Source of the DNA: a bacterium HR21
GTDB lineage: Bacteria; Bacteroidota; Ignavibacteria; Kapaibacteriales; HRBIN21
Assembly: GCA_002898295.1 (NCBI GenBank)
Contig: BEHX01000007.1
Span: forward strand, 1-64,000
Length of the DNA stretch: 64,000 nt
Reading direction: 5' to 3'
A program made the translations under genes and the position numbers. The notes under the pieces are model-generated. The model made no database searches. It was not told where the DNA came from and worked only from the letters and a program-made list of their open reading frames with translations. Positions 33,646 through 42,688 of this stretch are shown piece by piece. Positions within the stretch are counted from its first letter, which is position 1. The number at the start of each line of letters is the position of its first letter.

Positions 33646-36414
33646 TTACGACCCGGTGATGCCGGCTTGATGCAAGAGGCGCCGGAAGACGTAGTGGAGG
33701 ACCCCACCGTGCCGGTAGTACTGCACTTCGATAGGCACATCCAGCCGGGCAATGACCTCGAACTCGCGGACGCTTCCATCGGCTTTGGTCACGCGGACTC
33801 GAAGGCGCTTCTGCGGCTCCAGCCCTTCAGCGATGCCGAGGATATCGTAGAGCTCGCTCCCGTCCAGTCCGAGGCTGCGGGCGGAGTCGCCCGGTAGGAA
33901 TTGCAGCGGCAAAATGCCCATGCCGACGAGGTTGCTCCGGTGGATGCGCTCGAAACTCTCTGCCAGGACGGCGCGGATGCCTAAAAGTGCCGGACCCTTC
34001 GCTGCCCAGTCACGGGAAGAGCCACTGCCGTACTCCTTCCCCGCGATGACAATAACCGGGGTACCTTCCGCCTGGTAACGCATTGCCGCCTCGTAGACGG
34101 TCATTTCCTCCCCACTGGGGAAGTAGCGGGTCCAGCCTCCTTCGCGGCTGGCCAGTGCATTCCGCAGACGGATGTTCGCAAAGGTCCCGCGCATCATCAC
34201 CTCGTGATTGCCGCGGCGGGAGCCGTAGGAATTGAAATCGACAGGGTCCACCCCGTGTTCGATGAGCCAGCGTCCGGCAGGAGAAAACGGCGAGATAGAG
34301 CCGGCAGGGGAGATGTGGTCAGTAGTGACGGAATCACCTAGCAGCAGCAGCACACGGGCGCCGCGGATGTCGCTCGGTTCCTTGGGCTGGAGGGGAAAGT
34401 TCTGGAAAAAGGGTGCTTCCCGGATGTACGTTGACTCAGGGTCCCAGTGGAAGAGAGCGCCGGTCGGGGCTGCCAGTTCCTGCCAGTAGCGGTCACCGGC
34501 ATAGGCACGGGCGTACACCTGGCGGAAATCTTCCGGATAGAGGACCTGCCGCATGAGAGAGTGGATTTCATCGGGACTGGGCCAGAGCTCGTGCAGGAAG
34601 ACGGGCACACCGTTGGGGTCTCTTCCTAGCGGCTCTGTTGCCAGATCGATGTCCATCCGTCCTGCGAGGGCGTAGGCGACAACCAGAGGCGGGGAAGCCA
34701 AGAAGTTGAGCCGTACCTGGGGATGGATGCGAGCTTCGAAGTTCCGATTGCCGGAAAGGACAGCGGCAACCACCAGATCGTTGTCGGCAATTGCCTGGGA
34801 AACTGGCTCAGGCAGCTCGCCACTGTTGCCGATGCAGGTTGTGCAGCCGTAGCCAACGACGTGGAACCCGAGCGCTTCGAGCGAAGAAAGCAGACCGGAA
34901 CGCTCCAAGTATTGGGTCACCACGCGCGAGCCTGGTGCCAGAGATGTCTTCACCCAGGGCTTGGGGCGTAGACCGCGCCGGACAGCATTGCGTGCCAGAA
35001 GCCCTGCCCCGAGCATGACCGTGGGGTTGGAGGTGTTCGTACAGCTGGTGATAGCGGCGATGACAACGGCGCCATCGCTGAGGAGGAACTCCAGCCCATC
35101 GGTGCGGATGGGGACTGAGCGCAGGTACGTACGCGTGGCAACGGCTGTGCTCCTCTCCCCGAGGGGCTCGGAGTGATGTTCTCCAAGGCGCTCCCAGCGC
35201 TCTTCCGGCGGTATGTACTGCCGTCCGTAGGTGCTCTCCAGGACCTTGATGACGGTTGCCTTGGCCTGTCGGAGCGGTAGCCGGTCGTGCGGGCGGCGGG
35301 GACCAGCCAGGGTGGGCTCAACGGTGCTGAGATCCAGCGTCAGCACATGTGTGTAGCAGATCTTTTCCTCGCCTTCGCGCCAGAGCAAGTTCTCCTTGCA
35401 GTAGCGCTCGACGCGCTCGATGAGCTCCGGTGGACGAGCGGTCAGGCGCAGGTAGTCAAGCGTCTGCGCATCAACGGGGAAGTACGTCACCGTGCAGCCG
35501 AATTCTGGCGACATATTGGCAATTGTTGCCCGGTCAGGGACGGTGAGCGTGTCCAGACCCGGACCGAAGACCTCGACGAATTTCCCCACAACGCCGTAGG
35601 AGCGCAGCAGCTCCGTGATGGTTAGCACCAGATCCGTCGCGGTGGAACCCGGTGGCAAAGCTCCGGTGAGCTTCAGTCCGATAACTTCCGGCAGTAACAG
35701 GAAGAGGGGCTGTCCCAGCATGGCAGCCTCTGCTTCGATGCCGCCCACCCCCCAGCCCAGCACTCCAATGCCGTTGACCATTGGGGTATGGGAGTCTGTG
35801 CCGACGAGGGTGTCCGGGCAGGCAACCCCCTCGCGGACGGTGACCACCTGTGCCAGGTACTCCAGGTTCACCTGGTGACAAATACCCATTCCGGGAGGCA
35901 GCACCGTCATGTTGGAGAAGGCTTGTTGCGCCCACTTCAGGAGACTGTAGCGCTCCCGGTTGCGTTGGTATTCCCGTTCGACGTTCCGCTCGTATGCCCA
36001 GACTGTGCCGAAGTAATCTACCTGCACGGAATGGTCAATGACCAGGTCAATGGGCACCAATGGGTTGATGCGCTCTGGTGGGAGCCCTTTGCGGGCTGCC
36101 TCTGCACGGAGCGATGCCAGGTCCACAATGGCAGGAACCCCGGTGAAGTCCTGCATGAGCACGCGCACCGGCATGAAGGGAACTTCCCGTTCTGCCGGCT
36201 GAGGTTGCCAGGAGAGGAGATTCTGGACGTGTTCCTCTGTGACCAGCGAGCCGTCCTCTCGGCGGAGCACGTTTTCCAGGAGGATCCGTAGGGAGAAGGG
36301 CAGGTGGCTGACGCGGTAGCCCTGCCGTTCGAGTTCAGCGAGGCTATAGTAGAGGAGGCTTTCGGAGGAGGTGCGCAGCTGCCGCACAATGCCGAACCGG
36401 TCCCGACGTGCCAT
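33646..36414 (-). CDS. acnA: Aconitate hydratase A
   Basis: 922 residues, normal for AcnA. It interconverts citrate and isocitrate in the TCA cycle and may hydrate 2-methylaconitate in the methylcitrate cycle. The iron-sulfur Cys residues are in ITSCTNTSNP and GYGCTTCIGNSGEL. Other signatures are GTDSHTPMVNGIGVLGWGVGG, the swivel-domain AGKEYGSGSSRDWAAKGP, and GMGILPLQFLPG. The ATG at 36414 (MARRDRFG) lies 10 bases after the fsa stop, with AAGGTGA upstream; a TTG at 36438 is less likely. Confidence 0.95.
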   Translation of the reverse strand: MARRDRFGIVRQLRTSSESLLYYSLAELERQGYRVSHLPFSLRILLENVLRREDGSLVTEEHVQNLLSWQPQPAEREVPFMPVRVLMQDFTGVPAIVDLASLRAEAARKGLPPERINPLVPIDLVIDHSVQVDYFGTVWAYERNVEREYQRNRERYSLLKWAQQAFSNMTVLPPGMGICHQVNLEYLAQVVTVREGVACPDTLVGTDSHTPMVNGIGVLGWGVGGIEAEAAMLGQPLFLLLPEVIGLKLTGALPPGSTATDLVLTITELLRSYGVVGKFVEVFGPGLDTLTVPDRATIANMSPEFGCTVTYFPVDAQTLDYLRLTARPPELIERVERYCKENLLWREGEEKICYTHVLTLDLSTVEPTLAGPRRPHDRLPLRQAKATVIKVLESTYGRQYIPPEERWERLGEHHSEPLGERSTAVATRTYLRSVPIRTDGLEFLLSDGAVVIAAITSCTNTSNPTVMLGAGLLARNAVRRGLRPKPWVKTSLAPGSRVVTQYLERSGLLSSLEALGFHVVGYGCTTCIGNSGELPEPVSQAIADNDLVVAAVLSGNRNFEARIHPQVRLNFLASPPLVVAYALAGRMDIDLATEPLGRDPNGVPVFLHELWPSPDEIHSLMRQVLYPEDFRQVYARAYAGDRYWQELAAPTGALFHWDPESTYIREAPFFQNFPLQPKEPSDIRGARVLLLLGDSVTTDHISPAGSISPFSPAGRWLIEHGVDPVDFNSYGSRRGNHEVMMRGTFANIRLRNALASREGGWTRYFPSGEEMTVYEAAMRYQAEGTPVIVIAGKEYGSGSSRDWAAKGPALLGIRAVLAESFERIHRSNLVGMGILPLQFLPGDSARSLGLDGSELYDILGIAEGLEPQKRLRVRVTKADGSVREFEVIARLDVPIEVQYYRHGGVLHYVFRRLLHQAGITGS

Positions 36415-36424
36415 GGGATGCTCT

Positions 36425-37123
36425 TCACCTTGAGGCAACTTCCGTTAGGGAGAGTTGGCGTCGGCGTGCCTGCTCTTCCTGCAGGCGCCGGTAGTCCTCC
36501 AGAAATGCTTGCAGTCCGAGGTCAGTCAGCGGGTGTTTCATTGCTTGGTGGAGGACACGGAAGGGAGCTGTAGCGATGTCGGCGCCCAGGCGCGCAGCTT
36601 CAACCAGGTGCATCGGGTGGCGCAGCGAGGCAGCAATGATTTCGACATCGAATCCCTGGCGGTCCCAGATGTCGCAGACGGTCTCCAGAACGCGGAGCCC
36701 ATCGCTGCCGACATCATCCAGGCGTCCGAGGAAGATGCTGACGAAGCTTGCGCCTGCGTTGGCAGCCAGCAGAGCCTGGGCGGGCGAGAAGATAAGGGTG
36801 ACGTTTGTGGGGATATTCTCGCGGGTCAGCTCCCGCACCGCAGCCATTCCCTCCGGGGTCATCGGGATTTTGATGACGGCTTCGGAAATGTGGGAGACAA
36901 TCTCGTATGCTTCACGGACCATCCCGGAGGTGTCCGTTGCGGTGACCTCTACAGAGATGTGCCCGCCGACCAGGCGGTGGATTTCCCGCAGGTGTTCCCA
37001 GGGGTCCAGTGTCGGGTCTTCCTTTGCCAGGAGTGTGGGGTTGGTGGTCACCCCGCTGAGGATGCCCCAGGATGCTGCTGTCCGGATTTCCTCCAGGTTT
37101 GCCGAGTCAATGAAGAGGCGCAT
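36425..37123 (-). CDS. fsa: Transaldolase / fructose-6-phosphate aldolase-like protein
   Basis: 232 residues, the short TalC/FSA class. Signatures are MRLFIDSANLEEIRTAASWG, GVTTNPTLLAKE, the Schiff-base Lys in AVIKIPMTPEGMAAVREL, NVTLIFSPAQALLAANAGASFVSIFLGRLDDVG and HPMHLVEAARLGADIATAPF. The family acts either as transaldolase in the pentose phosphate pathway or as an aldolase on fructose-6-phosphate; sequence alone does not decide. It lies 10 bases upstream of acnA, probably co-transcribed. Confidence 0.9.
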   Translation of the reverse strand: MRLFIDSANLEEIRTAASWGILSGVTTNPTLLAKEDPTLDPWEHLREIHRLVGGHISVEVTATDTSGMVREAYEIVSHISEAVIKIPMTPEGMAAVRELTRENIPTNVTLIFSPAQALLAANAGASFVSIFLGRLDDVGSDGLRVLETVCDIWDRQGFDVEIIAASLRHPMHLVEAARLGADIATAPFRVLHQAMKHPLTDLGLQAFLEDYRRLQEEQARRRQLSLTEVASR

Positions 37124-37196
37124 GGTCTACTCGGAATGCGGTGTTCGACTTCCCTGCAGCAGGGGTGACGTCTCCAGAGCAGGTTTTATTGCGCGG

Positions 37197-38726
37197 CTAC
37201 GCCGACATCTCCTCGGGGAAAGCAGCCTGCAAGAGCGCTTCCGAGTCGAGGAGGCGACGCACCGTCTGAATATCGGCGTAGAGGGGGCGATCTTCCTCCA
37301 GCGGGGGGATGTGGTCGCGGATGCAGGCAACAACCCGCTCCAGTGCAGGGCTACTCCGAGCAGGGCGGAGGAACTCCAGCGCCTGTGCGGCGCAGAGGAG
37401 CTCAATGGAGACAACGGTTTGCAGATTCTCCACCACCTGCCACGCTTTCTGGGCAGCCAGGCTTGCCATGGAGTTGTGGTCTTCCTGTCCAGCAGAGGTT
37501 GGGATGGAGTCCACGCTGGCGGGGTGGCATAGGACCTTGTTCTCCGCGACGAGAGAGGCTGCCGTGTACTGCGCAATCATCAGCCCGGAGTGGAGCCCTG
37601 GTTTTCGGGCCAGGAAGGGCGGCAGACCGCTACTGCGGGGGTTGAGCAAGCGGTCGATGCGGCGTTCGGAAACGCTGGCAAGCTCGGCACAGGCCAAGGC
37701 GAGGAAATCCAGCGCCAATGCCAGAGGTTGCCCGTGGAAGTTCCCTCCCTCGAGGTGGTCGCCTGTCTCGGGGTCGATGATGGGGTTATCGGTCACGGCG
37801 TTGAGCTCTGTTTCCAGAGTATTCCAGACGTAGCCGATGGCATCGTGCGAGGCGCCGTGGATTTGCGGGATGCAGCGCAAGCTGTAGGCGTCCTGCGGCA
37901 GCTGATGAGGTGGAGGGAGGCTGCTGAGGCTGCTGCCGGCGCGTAAGGTGCGCAGCCGCGCAGCTGTCTGGAGCTGCCCCGGGAAGGGGCGCAGCCGGTG
38001 GAGGCGTTCGTCGTAGGCAGTAAGACGGGCACGGAGGACATCCGCAGTCAGAGCGGCTGCAACATCGGCCAGCACTGCGTAGCGCCGGGCACGGTAGACG
38101 GAGAGTGCCCCATAGGCCAGTGCCATCTGCGTTCCATTGATCAGCGCTAATCCCTCTTTGGCTTCCAGCCGCAGAGGGGAAAGTCCGTGGCGCTGGAAGA
38201 CGGCGGGAGCGGGCTCTATCCCGTGCTCAGTCTGGAAGAAGCCCTCCCCGGTGAGAGCTAGGGCAAGGTGGGCGAGCTGGACCAGGTCTCCGCTGGCGCC
38301 AACAGAGCCCTGGCGCGGAATGGCGGGCAGAAGCCCGCGGTTGAAGAGCTCCAGGAGCGCCTCAACCACCACGGGGCGGACACCGGAGAAGCCTCGTGCC
38401 AAAACGTGCGCCCGCAGCACGAGCATAGCGCGGACGATCTCTGGCGGAAGCCACTCCCCAGCACCAGCACTGTGAGAGCGCACCAGCCAGTGCTGGAGTG
38501 CAGCCGCTTCCTCCGGGGGGATGCGGACAGAGGCAAGTTCCCCAAAGCCTGTCGTGACGCCATAGACCCGTTCGCCTTCCTGTAGCCACCGCTCGACCCA
38601 CGCGCGGGAGCGTTCCATGCGCGCCCGCGCCTCGGGTGCCAGTTCAATGCGCCAGCCCGGTTCGGTTACGGTGCGCCACAGATCTTCCAGCCGGAGCGAA
38701 GTCCCATCCAGGTAGAGAACAGGCAT
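37197..38726 (-). CDS. hutH: Histidine ammonia-lyase
   Basis: 509 residues. It converts L-histidine to urocanate and ammonia. The MIO cofactor forms from Ala-Ser-Gly in RQGSVGASGDLVQLAHLAL; YGVTTGFGELASV and AGQEDHNSMASLAAQKAW are also diagnostic. The ATG at 38726 (MPVLYLDG) is preferred over a GTG at 38753, because a TAGTTTTG promoter element at 38755-38762 would sit only two bases before the latter. The next step, urocanase, is not in the window; hutI is at 19047-20309. Confidence 0.95.
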   Translation of the reverse strand: MPVLYLDGTSLRLEDLWRTVTEPGWRIELAPEARARMERSRAWVERWLQEGERVYGVTTGFGELASVRIPPEEAAALQHWLVRSHSAGAGEWLPPEIVRAMLVLRAHVLARGFSGVRPVVVEALLELFNRGLLPAIPRQGSVGASGDLVQLAHLALALTGEGFFQTEHGIEPAPAVFQRHGLSPLRLEAKEGLALINGTQMALAYGALSVYRARRYAVLADVAAALTADVLRARLTAYDERLHRLRPFPGQLQTAARLRTLRAGSSLSSLPPPHQLPQDAYSLRCIPQIHGASHDAIGYVWNTLETELNAVTDNPIIDPETGDHLEGGNFHGQPLALALDFLALACAELASVSERRIDRLLNPRSSGLPPFLARKPGLHSGLMIAQYTAASLVAENKVLCHPASVDSIPTSAGQEDHNSMASLAAQKAWQVVENLQTVVSIELLCAAQALEFLRPARSSPALERVVACIRDHIPPLEEDRPLYADIQTVRRLLDSEALLQAAFPEEMSA

Positions 38727-38754
38727 ACGAGAACGCGTACCGTGAGACGGCACG

Positions 38755-38762
38755 CAAAACTA
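38755..38762 (-). promoter_or_regulatory. TAnnTTTG promoter element of hutH
   Basis: Minus-strand TAGTTTTG, 28 bases before the hutH ATG at 38726. It helps to fix that start. Confidence 0.5.
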
Positions 38763-38794
38763 CGCCGTCCCTGCCGCGGAGCCGGCACGGAAGG

Positions 38795-39067
38795 TTACCG
38801 CTTCGAAGTCAGCTCTCCGAGCAGACGCTCGGCAACGCGGTGGAGAACTTCAGGGCGGGAATAGAAGCCGGAGTGGAGGCGTTGGCGTATGCGCTCGAGC
38901 TGCTCGCGATGCTGTGCCTCTTGCAGCTGGCGGGCTTCCTGGGAGAGCTCAACAGCATCGGTCTCACCCGCCGTCTGCTGCGGGGTTTTCTCCGGAGCGG
39001 TCGGCTTCTCGGTTCGGGAAGGTGCCGGAGAAGGAGTGCTGCCGTGTCGAATCGGTTCAATCCCCAT
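38795..39067 (-). CDS. flgM: FlgM-like anti-sigma-28 factor
   Basis: 90 residues. The start is set by an AGGAG site just before the ATG at 39067. A disordered, Pro/Thr-rich N-terminus leads to the FlgM-type C-terminal helices: DAVELSQEARQLQEAQ, then ERIRQRLHSGFYSRPEVLHRVAERLLGEL. FlgM binds and inhibits the flagellar sigma factor FliA until it is secreted through the finished hook-basal body. It is the last gene of the flagellar operon, which is driven by a sigma-28-type promoter, closing a negative feedback loop. The start overlaps the preceding gene by 11 bases. Confidence 0.8.
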   Translation of the reverse strand: MGIEPIRHGSTPSPAPSRTEKPTAPEKTPQQTAGETDAVELSQEARQLQEAQHREQLERIRQRLHSGFYSRPEVLHRVAERLLGELTSKR

Positions 39068-39413
39068 GGTACTCCTGTGCCTCATATCGGACAAGATAGC
39101 GCTGCAGGAGAGCAGTGCGGAGGCGTTGTTCGGAGCGCTCTACCAGGGCATGGAGACGTTCCATCTGCCGTGTTGAGCGTTCCAGGAGCTGCTGAATCAT
39201 ATCAAGCCATTTCCGTGCCTGTTCGGGCGACCAGTCCGTAGCTTCGTCCCACCATTGCCGAAGGCGCTCTAGGAGATGCTGCCGCTGGTGGTAGAGCTGC
39301 TCTACTTGCAGCAGCTCCTCCAGCCCGAGGTCGGAAGAGGCAAGCCATCTGTCGAGGTGCTCGGTCAGCTCCAGACATCTGGACAGCAGATCCCAGCCGT
39401 CAAGCGCGGACAT
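39057..39413 (-). CDS. FliT/FlgN-like flagellar chaperone candidate
   Basis: 118 residues, almost entirely helical. Examples are LELTEHLDRWLASSDLGLEELLQVEQLYHQRQHLLERLRQ and WLDMIQQLLERSTRQMERLHALVER. Its size, helical nature and place directly after fliD and flaG fit FliT (chaperone of FliD) or FlgN. No family motif is decisive. The ATG at 39413 overlaps flaG by 14 bases and its stop overlaps flgM, so translation is coupled along the operon. Confidence 0.65.
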   Translation of the reverse strand: MSALDGWDLLSRCLELTEHLDRWLASSDLGLEELLQVEQLYHQRQHLLERLRQWWDEATDWSPEQARKWLDMIQQLLERSTRQMERLHALVERSEQRLRTALLQRYLVRYEAQEYHGD

Positions 39414-39819
39414 CGGCAATGCCTCCTCCGTTACGCTGGAGTAGTTCCATGACGAAGCGGGCAATCCGGAGCGCGATCTCCGGCGGGATTTGTTGCAGGA
39501 CTTGTTTTGTCTCAGCATCGAGGACACGGAGAACCAGCTTCTGGGTGGCTTCATCTACGACAAATTCCAGCTCTACCTGTTCCTGCTCAACGACTGAGTG
39601 CAGGGCAGTCAGAAGGGCGGAGAAATCAAGCCCGCGTGGTTCGCTTTCGTTTTCGGTGCCCTTCTGTGGCTGGAGGGAAGCTGTAGGCTGGGTTGGGGGA
39701 TACGACGGTGGGCGTCCGTATCCGCCCTCGCCTTCCGTTGCGATGCGCTCCGGTTCGGTAACCACCGGCGGTGGTGTCAGTGGCGGGGTTGACTGAATTG
39801 GCGGGATTGGGTTGACCAT
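39400..39819 (-). CDS. flaG: FlaG family flagellar protein
   Basis: 139 residues. The N-terminal 75 are Pro/Thr-rich and probably disordered. The C-terminal half is the FlaG domain: LEFVVDEATQKLVLRVLDAETKQVLQQIPPEIALRIARFVMELL, matching the family pattern of a strand pair followed by a QIPPE motif. FlaG affects filament length in other bacteria. It lies 11 bases after fliD and overlaps the next gene. Confidence 0.88.
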   Translation of the reverse strand: MVNPIPPIQSTPPLTPPPVVTEPERIATEGEGGYGRPPSYPPTQPTASLQPQKGTENESEPRGLDFSALLTALHSVVEQEQVELEFVVDEATQKLVLRVLDAETKQVLQQIPPEIALRIARFVMELLQRNGGGIADVRA

Positions 39820-39830
39820 TGGGTGCCCTC

Positions 39831-41261
39831 TTACCCGTTGAACATCCCGGGCGGGAGCAGTGCAAAGTTACTGAGTATTCCCATCTGCGCTGTTGCCATC
39901 GAGTAGAGTTGCTGGAGTTTGAGGTATTCCTTGCGGTACTGTTCAACTTGCTGCTCAATGCGGCTTTCCAGCTGCCGAATCCGTCCGGTGAGGTTCTGGA
40001 TCCGTTGGGAGACCAGCTGCCACTGGGTACGCAGGGTCCCGCTGGAGCCGATCACATCCTGGAGGAGCGCTGCGACGCGCTCACCGAATCCTCCCGGCGA
40101 AGTGAAGAGAGCCGCAACCCGTTCGCTCCCGGCAATGAGCTCCCGTTCGAGCCGCGAGCGGTCACTCAGCTTCAGGGTGCCATCTTGCTCGATTGTGATG
40201 CCAATATCACGCAGTACCTGGAGGGGACCAGTGCCGAGCTGCTGGCTGACAAGGGTGCGCAGTTCCCGCAGGAGCTGGCGCACCGCCGGGTACGATTTGA
40301 GCGCCCCTTTCGTGGCAGAGTTCAGCTCTTTGAGTGCCGAGTTATACCGGTCGAGGATGGTCTGGAGGAAGGAGGCAGCCGTATCCACGTCGACGGTTGT
40401 CGTCAGCGTTACATCGGGATCGGTGGGCTGCTGGGCACGGAGGAGCGTGAGCGTCATGCCGGGCAGGGCATCTGTAATGGTGTTGGACTCCCGGATGAGG
40501 GAGATCCCATTGATGCGCAGTTGGGCATTCAGTTCGGAGGCGCGTCCGAGCTGATAGCCTGCACTGGTCTCGGTCATGACAGTGCGATTTTCTGGATCGG
40601 CAAACATCCCGGCGGACCATCCCAGAGCTGCCAGCAGCCCGTCAGTGTCGGTGAAGCGGATGGCGGCGGATGTGCCGGTTTGTTTCGCTGTCAATGTCAG
40701 CCGTACCGTCGTTGGAGTGTCGGTGATAACCGTTGCAACCACGCCGATAGTTGGCGTGGTGTTGATGGCGGTGGCAATTTTGCGCAATGCGGTCTCTGTA
40801 TCTTCCGTTCCGTCCAGCGTTACGGCGACAAGTGCCGTGGTACCGGCGGCGGTGAGCTCAAAGTGGTAGAGCCCGCTGAGTCCGAAAGGATCCGTTCGGG
40901 TCAGGCGATGAGAGACGAGCGTATCATTGCGGGCCAGGCGGTCAACGTGGACAAAGCTGCTTCCCAACACGGCATCCTTCTGCGCCGTGGCAGTGATGGT
41001 GTCAGGGGCAGAGCTCTGCGTCTTGCGAGTCACGAAGTTCCCTTCAGCCCCTGGCAACGTCAAGGATTGGGCGGAAAAGAAGAGCGCCTCCAGCGTGGTC
41101 CGGAGAGAAGCCAGGAGTTTCTGCTGCTCCTGGAGCTGTTGCTGACGCTGCTTGAGGGTATCCAGCGGACGGCTCAGTTGCGTCCGATATGCAGCCAGGA
41201 GCTGCTCCAGAGGTGGACTCTGCTGAGAGGAGGCAAGCAGGGATGTCACATCCAGAGCCAT
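39831..41261 (-). CDS. fliD: Flagellar hook-associated protein 2 (filament cap)
   Basis: 476 residues. FliD caps the filament and guides flagellin polymerisation. Typical parts are the N-terminal helix (LEQLLAAYRTQLSRPLDTLKQRQQQLQEQQ), the central FITATAQKDAV-like region with VHVDRLARNDTLVS, LTLTAKQTGTSAAI, RINGISLIRESNTITDALPGMTLTLL, and the C-terminal domain YNSALKELN ... LRDIGITIEQDGTLKLSDRSRLE ending with a coiled coil (LESRIEQQVEQYRKEYLKLQQLYSMATAQ). It lies 14 bases after fliS. Confidence 0.93.
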   Translation of the reverse strand: MALDVTSLLASSQQSPPLEQLLAAYRTQLSRPLDTLKQRQQQLQEQQKLLASLRTTLEALFFSAQSLTLPGAEGNFVTRKTQSSAPDTITATAQKDAVLGSSFVHVDRLARNDTLVSHRLTRTDPFGLSGLYHFELTAAGTTALVAVTLDGTEDTETALRKIATAINTTPTIGVVATVITDTPTTVRLTLTAKQTGTSAAIRFTDTDGLLAALGWSAGMFADPENRTVMTETSAGYQLGRASELNAQLRINGISLIRESNTITDALPGMTLTLLRAQQPTDPDVTLTTTVDVDTAASFLQTILDRYNSALKELNSATKGALKSYPAVRQLLRELRTLVSQQLGTGPLQVLRDIGITIEQDGTLKLSDRSRLERELIAGSERVAALFTSPGGFGERVAALLQDVIGSSGTLRTQWQLVSQRIQNLTGRIRQLESRIEQQVEQYRKEYLKLQQLYSMATAQMGILSNFALLPPGMFNG

Positions 41262-41275
41262 TGCTACGTTCTCGT

Positions 41276-41602
41276 TCAGTCAAACCCGAATGCTTGCGCC
41301 CAGGCAGAGCGGAGCTCTTGGATAATGGCAGCGGCTTCCTCAGCGCGGCGGTTCCACAGACACCGCTGGCAGTACTCGTAGAGTCGATAGAGACGGACAG
41401 CGATCTCACCTGCCTCGAAGTTGAGAGCATCCATTAGCTGGGTCAATGCCCGGTTCATTAGCCCGATATCATTGCGCCGGTAAGCTGCCAGGAAGACGTC
41501 GTAGGTTTTCAGCACGAGCTGTTCCGGACTCCAGCCTAAGACTTCCTGCTCGACGTAGGGGCTTATCGTCTTAGCCGTTGCTTCCATGGGAAGGGGTACC
41601 AT
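41276..41602 (-). CDS. fliS: Flagellin export chaperone
   Basis: 108 residues, near the usual FliS length (about 120-130). The family pattern is YVEQEVLGWSPEQLVLKTYDVFLAAYRRNDIGLMNRALTQLM followed by helices with AVRLYRLYEYCQRCLWNRRAEEA. FliS holds flagellin unpolymerised in the cytoplasm. The start at 41602 has GGTGAAG upstream; ATG at 41587 is an alternative. It lies between fliC and fliD behind an unusual G-tract hairpin. Confidence 0.88.
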   Translation of the reverse strand: MVPLPMEATAKTISPYVEQEVLGWSPEQLVLKTYDVFLAAYRRNDIGLMNRALTQLMDALNFEAGEIAVRLYRLYEYCQRCLWNRRAEEAAAIIQELRSAWAQAFGFD

Positions 41603-41627
41603 GGTGGAACTTCACCGCGAAGGGGAA

Positions 41628-41651
41628 GGGGGTGGGGGAACCCCCACCCCC
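41628..41651. repeat. Perfect G/C-tract inverted repeat between fliC and fliS
   Basis: GGGGGTGGGGG and CCCCCACCCCC are perfect arms with only AA between them. Outside, GCGAAG (41617-41622) and CTTCGC (41659-41664) could pair as an outer stem. No T-tract follows in either direction. It may set fliC mRNA level relative to fliS and fliD by processing or partial termination. Confidence 0.6.
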
Positions 41652-41684
41652 ACTCTCGCTTCGCCACGCCCGCTGCGCTGCTGC

Positions 41685-42620
41685 TTATCGGAAGAGCTGC
41701 AGGAAGACCTGCGGTTGCTGGTTCGCTTGTGCCAGCGAGATCAGCGAGGTCTGCTGCAGGAACTGAGCGCGGATCAGCTCCAACTGTTCCTTTGCTACGT
41801 CGGCGTCTTCGATGCGCGAGATGGCGGCATTGTAGTTCGTTATCTGCGATTTCAACAAGTCCTCCTGCGAGGACAGTCGGTTGATAATGCCGCCCAGGTA
41901 CGAGGCAACCTTGTTGACATTCTGCAGCGCCATATCCAGGCTCTGCAGGGTCGTCGTGATCGTACCGCTGTCGAAGATGCCGAGACTAGAGGAGCTCACG
42001 TTGTTGAGCTCTTCCAGGTCGAGTCCGGTGACACCGGCGAAGTTGGTGTTGCTCGTTACCGTTAGCCAGAAGCTGCTGGAGTCAACGTTGAAGTCTGTCA
42101 CGTTCGCGCTGGTTAGATCAATGCTCAGCGTGATGAGGGAGTTGTCCGCCATGTAGCCGATGACGAACTCAGCGGAGAACGACCCATCGATGAGCTGCCG
42201 TCCACCGAAGGTTGTGGAGTCGACTACACTCTGGATCTGCTGTGCCAGGCGATAGGCAGCCCGTGCTAGCGAGACTTTCTCGTCTGTCCCCAGCGCTCCG
42301 GACGATGCCTGGGAGGCTGCCTCTTTGATCTGGGCAATCAGGTTTTGGATGTTGTCCAGGGCATCTTGAGCAATGGCAGATAGGCTCCCCGCGTCGCCGA
42401 CGGCGTTCAGCGCTGTCCGAATGCCCATGACGCGGGCATTGAGTGCGCGGACAGTAATGTAGCCGGCAACGTCATCGGCAGCGGAGTTGATGCGCTTCCC
42501 CGTAGACAGTCGCAGCTGGCGGAGCGCAATAGCGCGGTTGGCTGCATCGAGAGCATTGTACGCATTCTCCGCCGGGGTGTTAGTGCGGATCCGTGCGCCG
42601 TTCGTGATGGCGTATGGCAT
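41685..42620 (-). CDS. fliC: Flagellin
   Basis: 311 residues. The conserved helical ends are clear. The N-terminus has NAYNALDAANRAIALRQLRLSTGKRINSAADDVAGYITV; the C-terminus has LQNVNKVASYLGGIINRLSSQEDLLKSQITNYNAAISRIEDADVAKEQLELIRAQFLQQTSL. The first residues (MPYAITNGARIRTNTPAENAY) differ from the common MRINTN start. The variable middle is short (about 70-80 residues), so the filament should have a small outer domain. It is the first gene of the operon and has a sigma-28 promoter. Confidence 0.95.
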   Translation of the reverse strand: MPYAITNGARIRTNTPAENAYNALDAANRAIALRQLRLSTGKRINSAADDVAGYITVRALNARVMGIRTALNAVGDAGSLSAIAQDALDNIQNLIAQIKEAASQASSGALGTDEKVSLARAAYRLAQQIQSVVDSTTFGGRQLIDGSFSAEFVIGYMADNSLITLSIDLTSANVTDFNVDSSSFWLTVTSNTNFAGVTGLDLEELNNVSSSSLGIFDSGTITTTLQSLDMALQNVNKVASYLGGIINRLSSQEDLLKSQITNYNAAISRIEDADVAKEQLELIRAQFLQQTSLISLAQANQQPQVFLQLFR

Positions 42621-42688
42621 GGTACCCTCAAACCAAGCGGTTCAACTCTCTGGGGCGTCCTGCCACAGAGATCCGTCCTCAGCGAGGA

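Noticed and set aside
39819-41381. A 520-residue plus-strand open frame over fliD
   Set aside because: It is antisense to fliD, which has its full family pattern and operon position.
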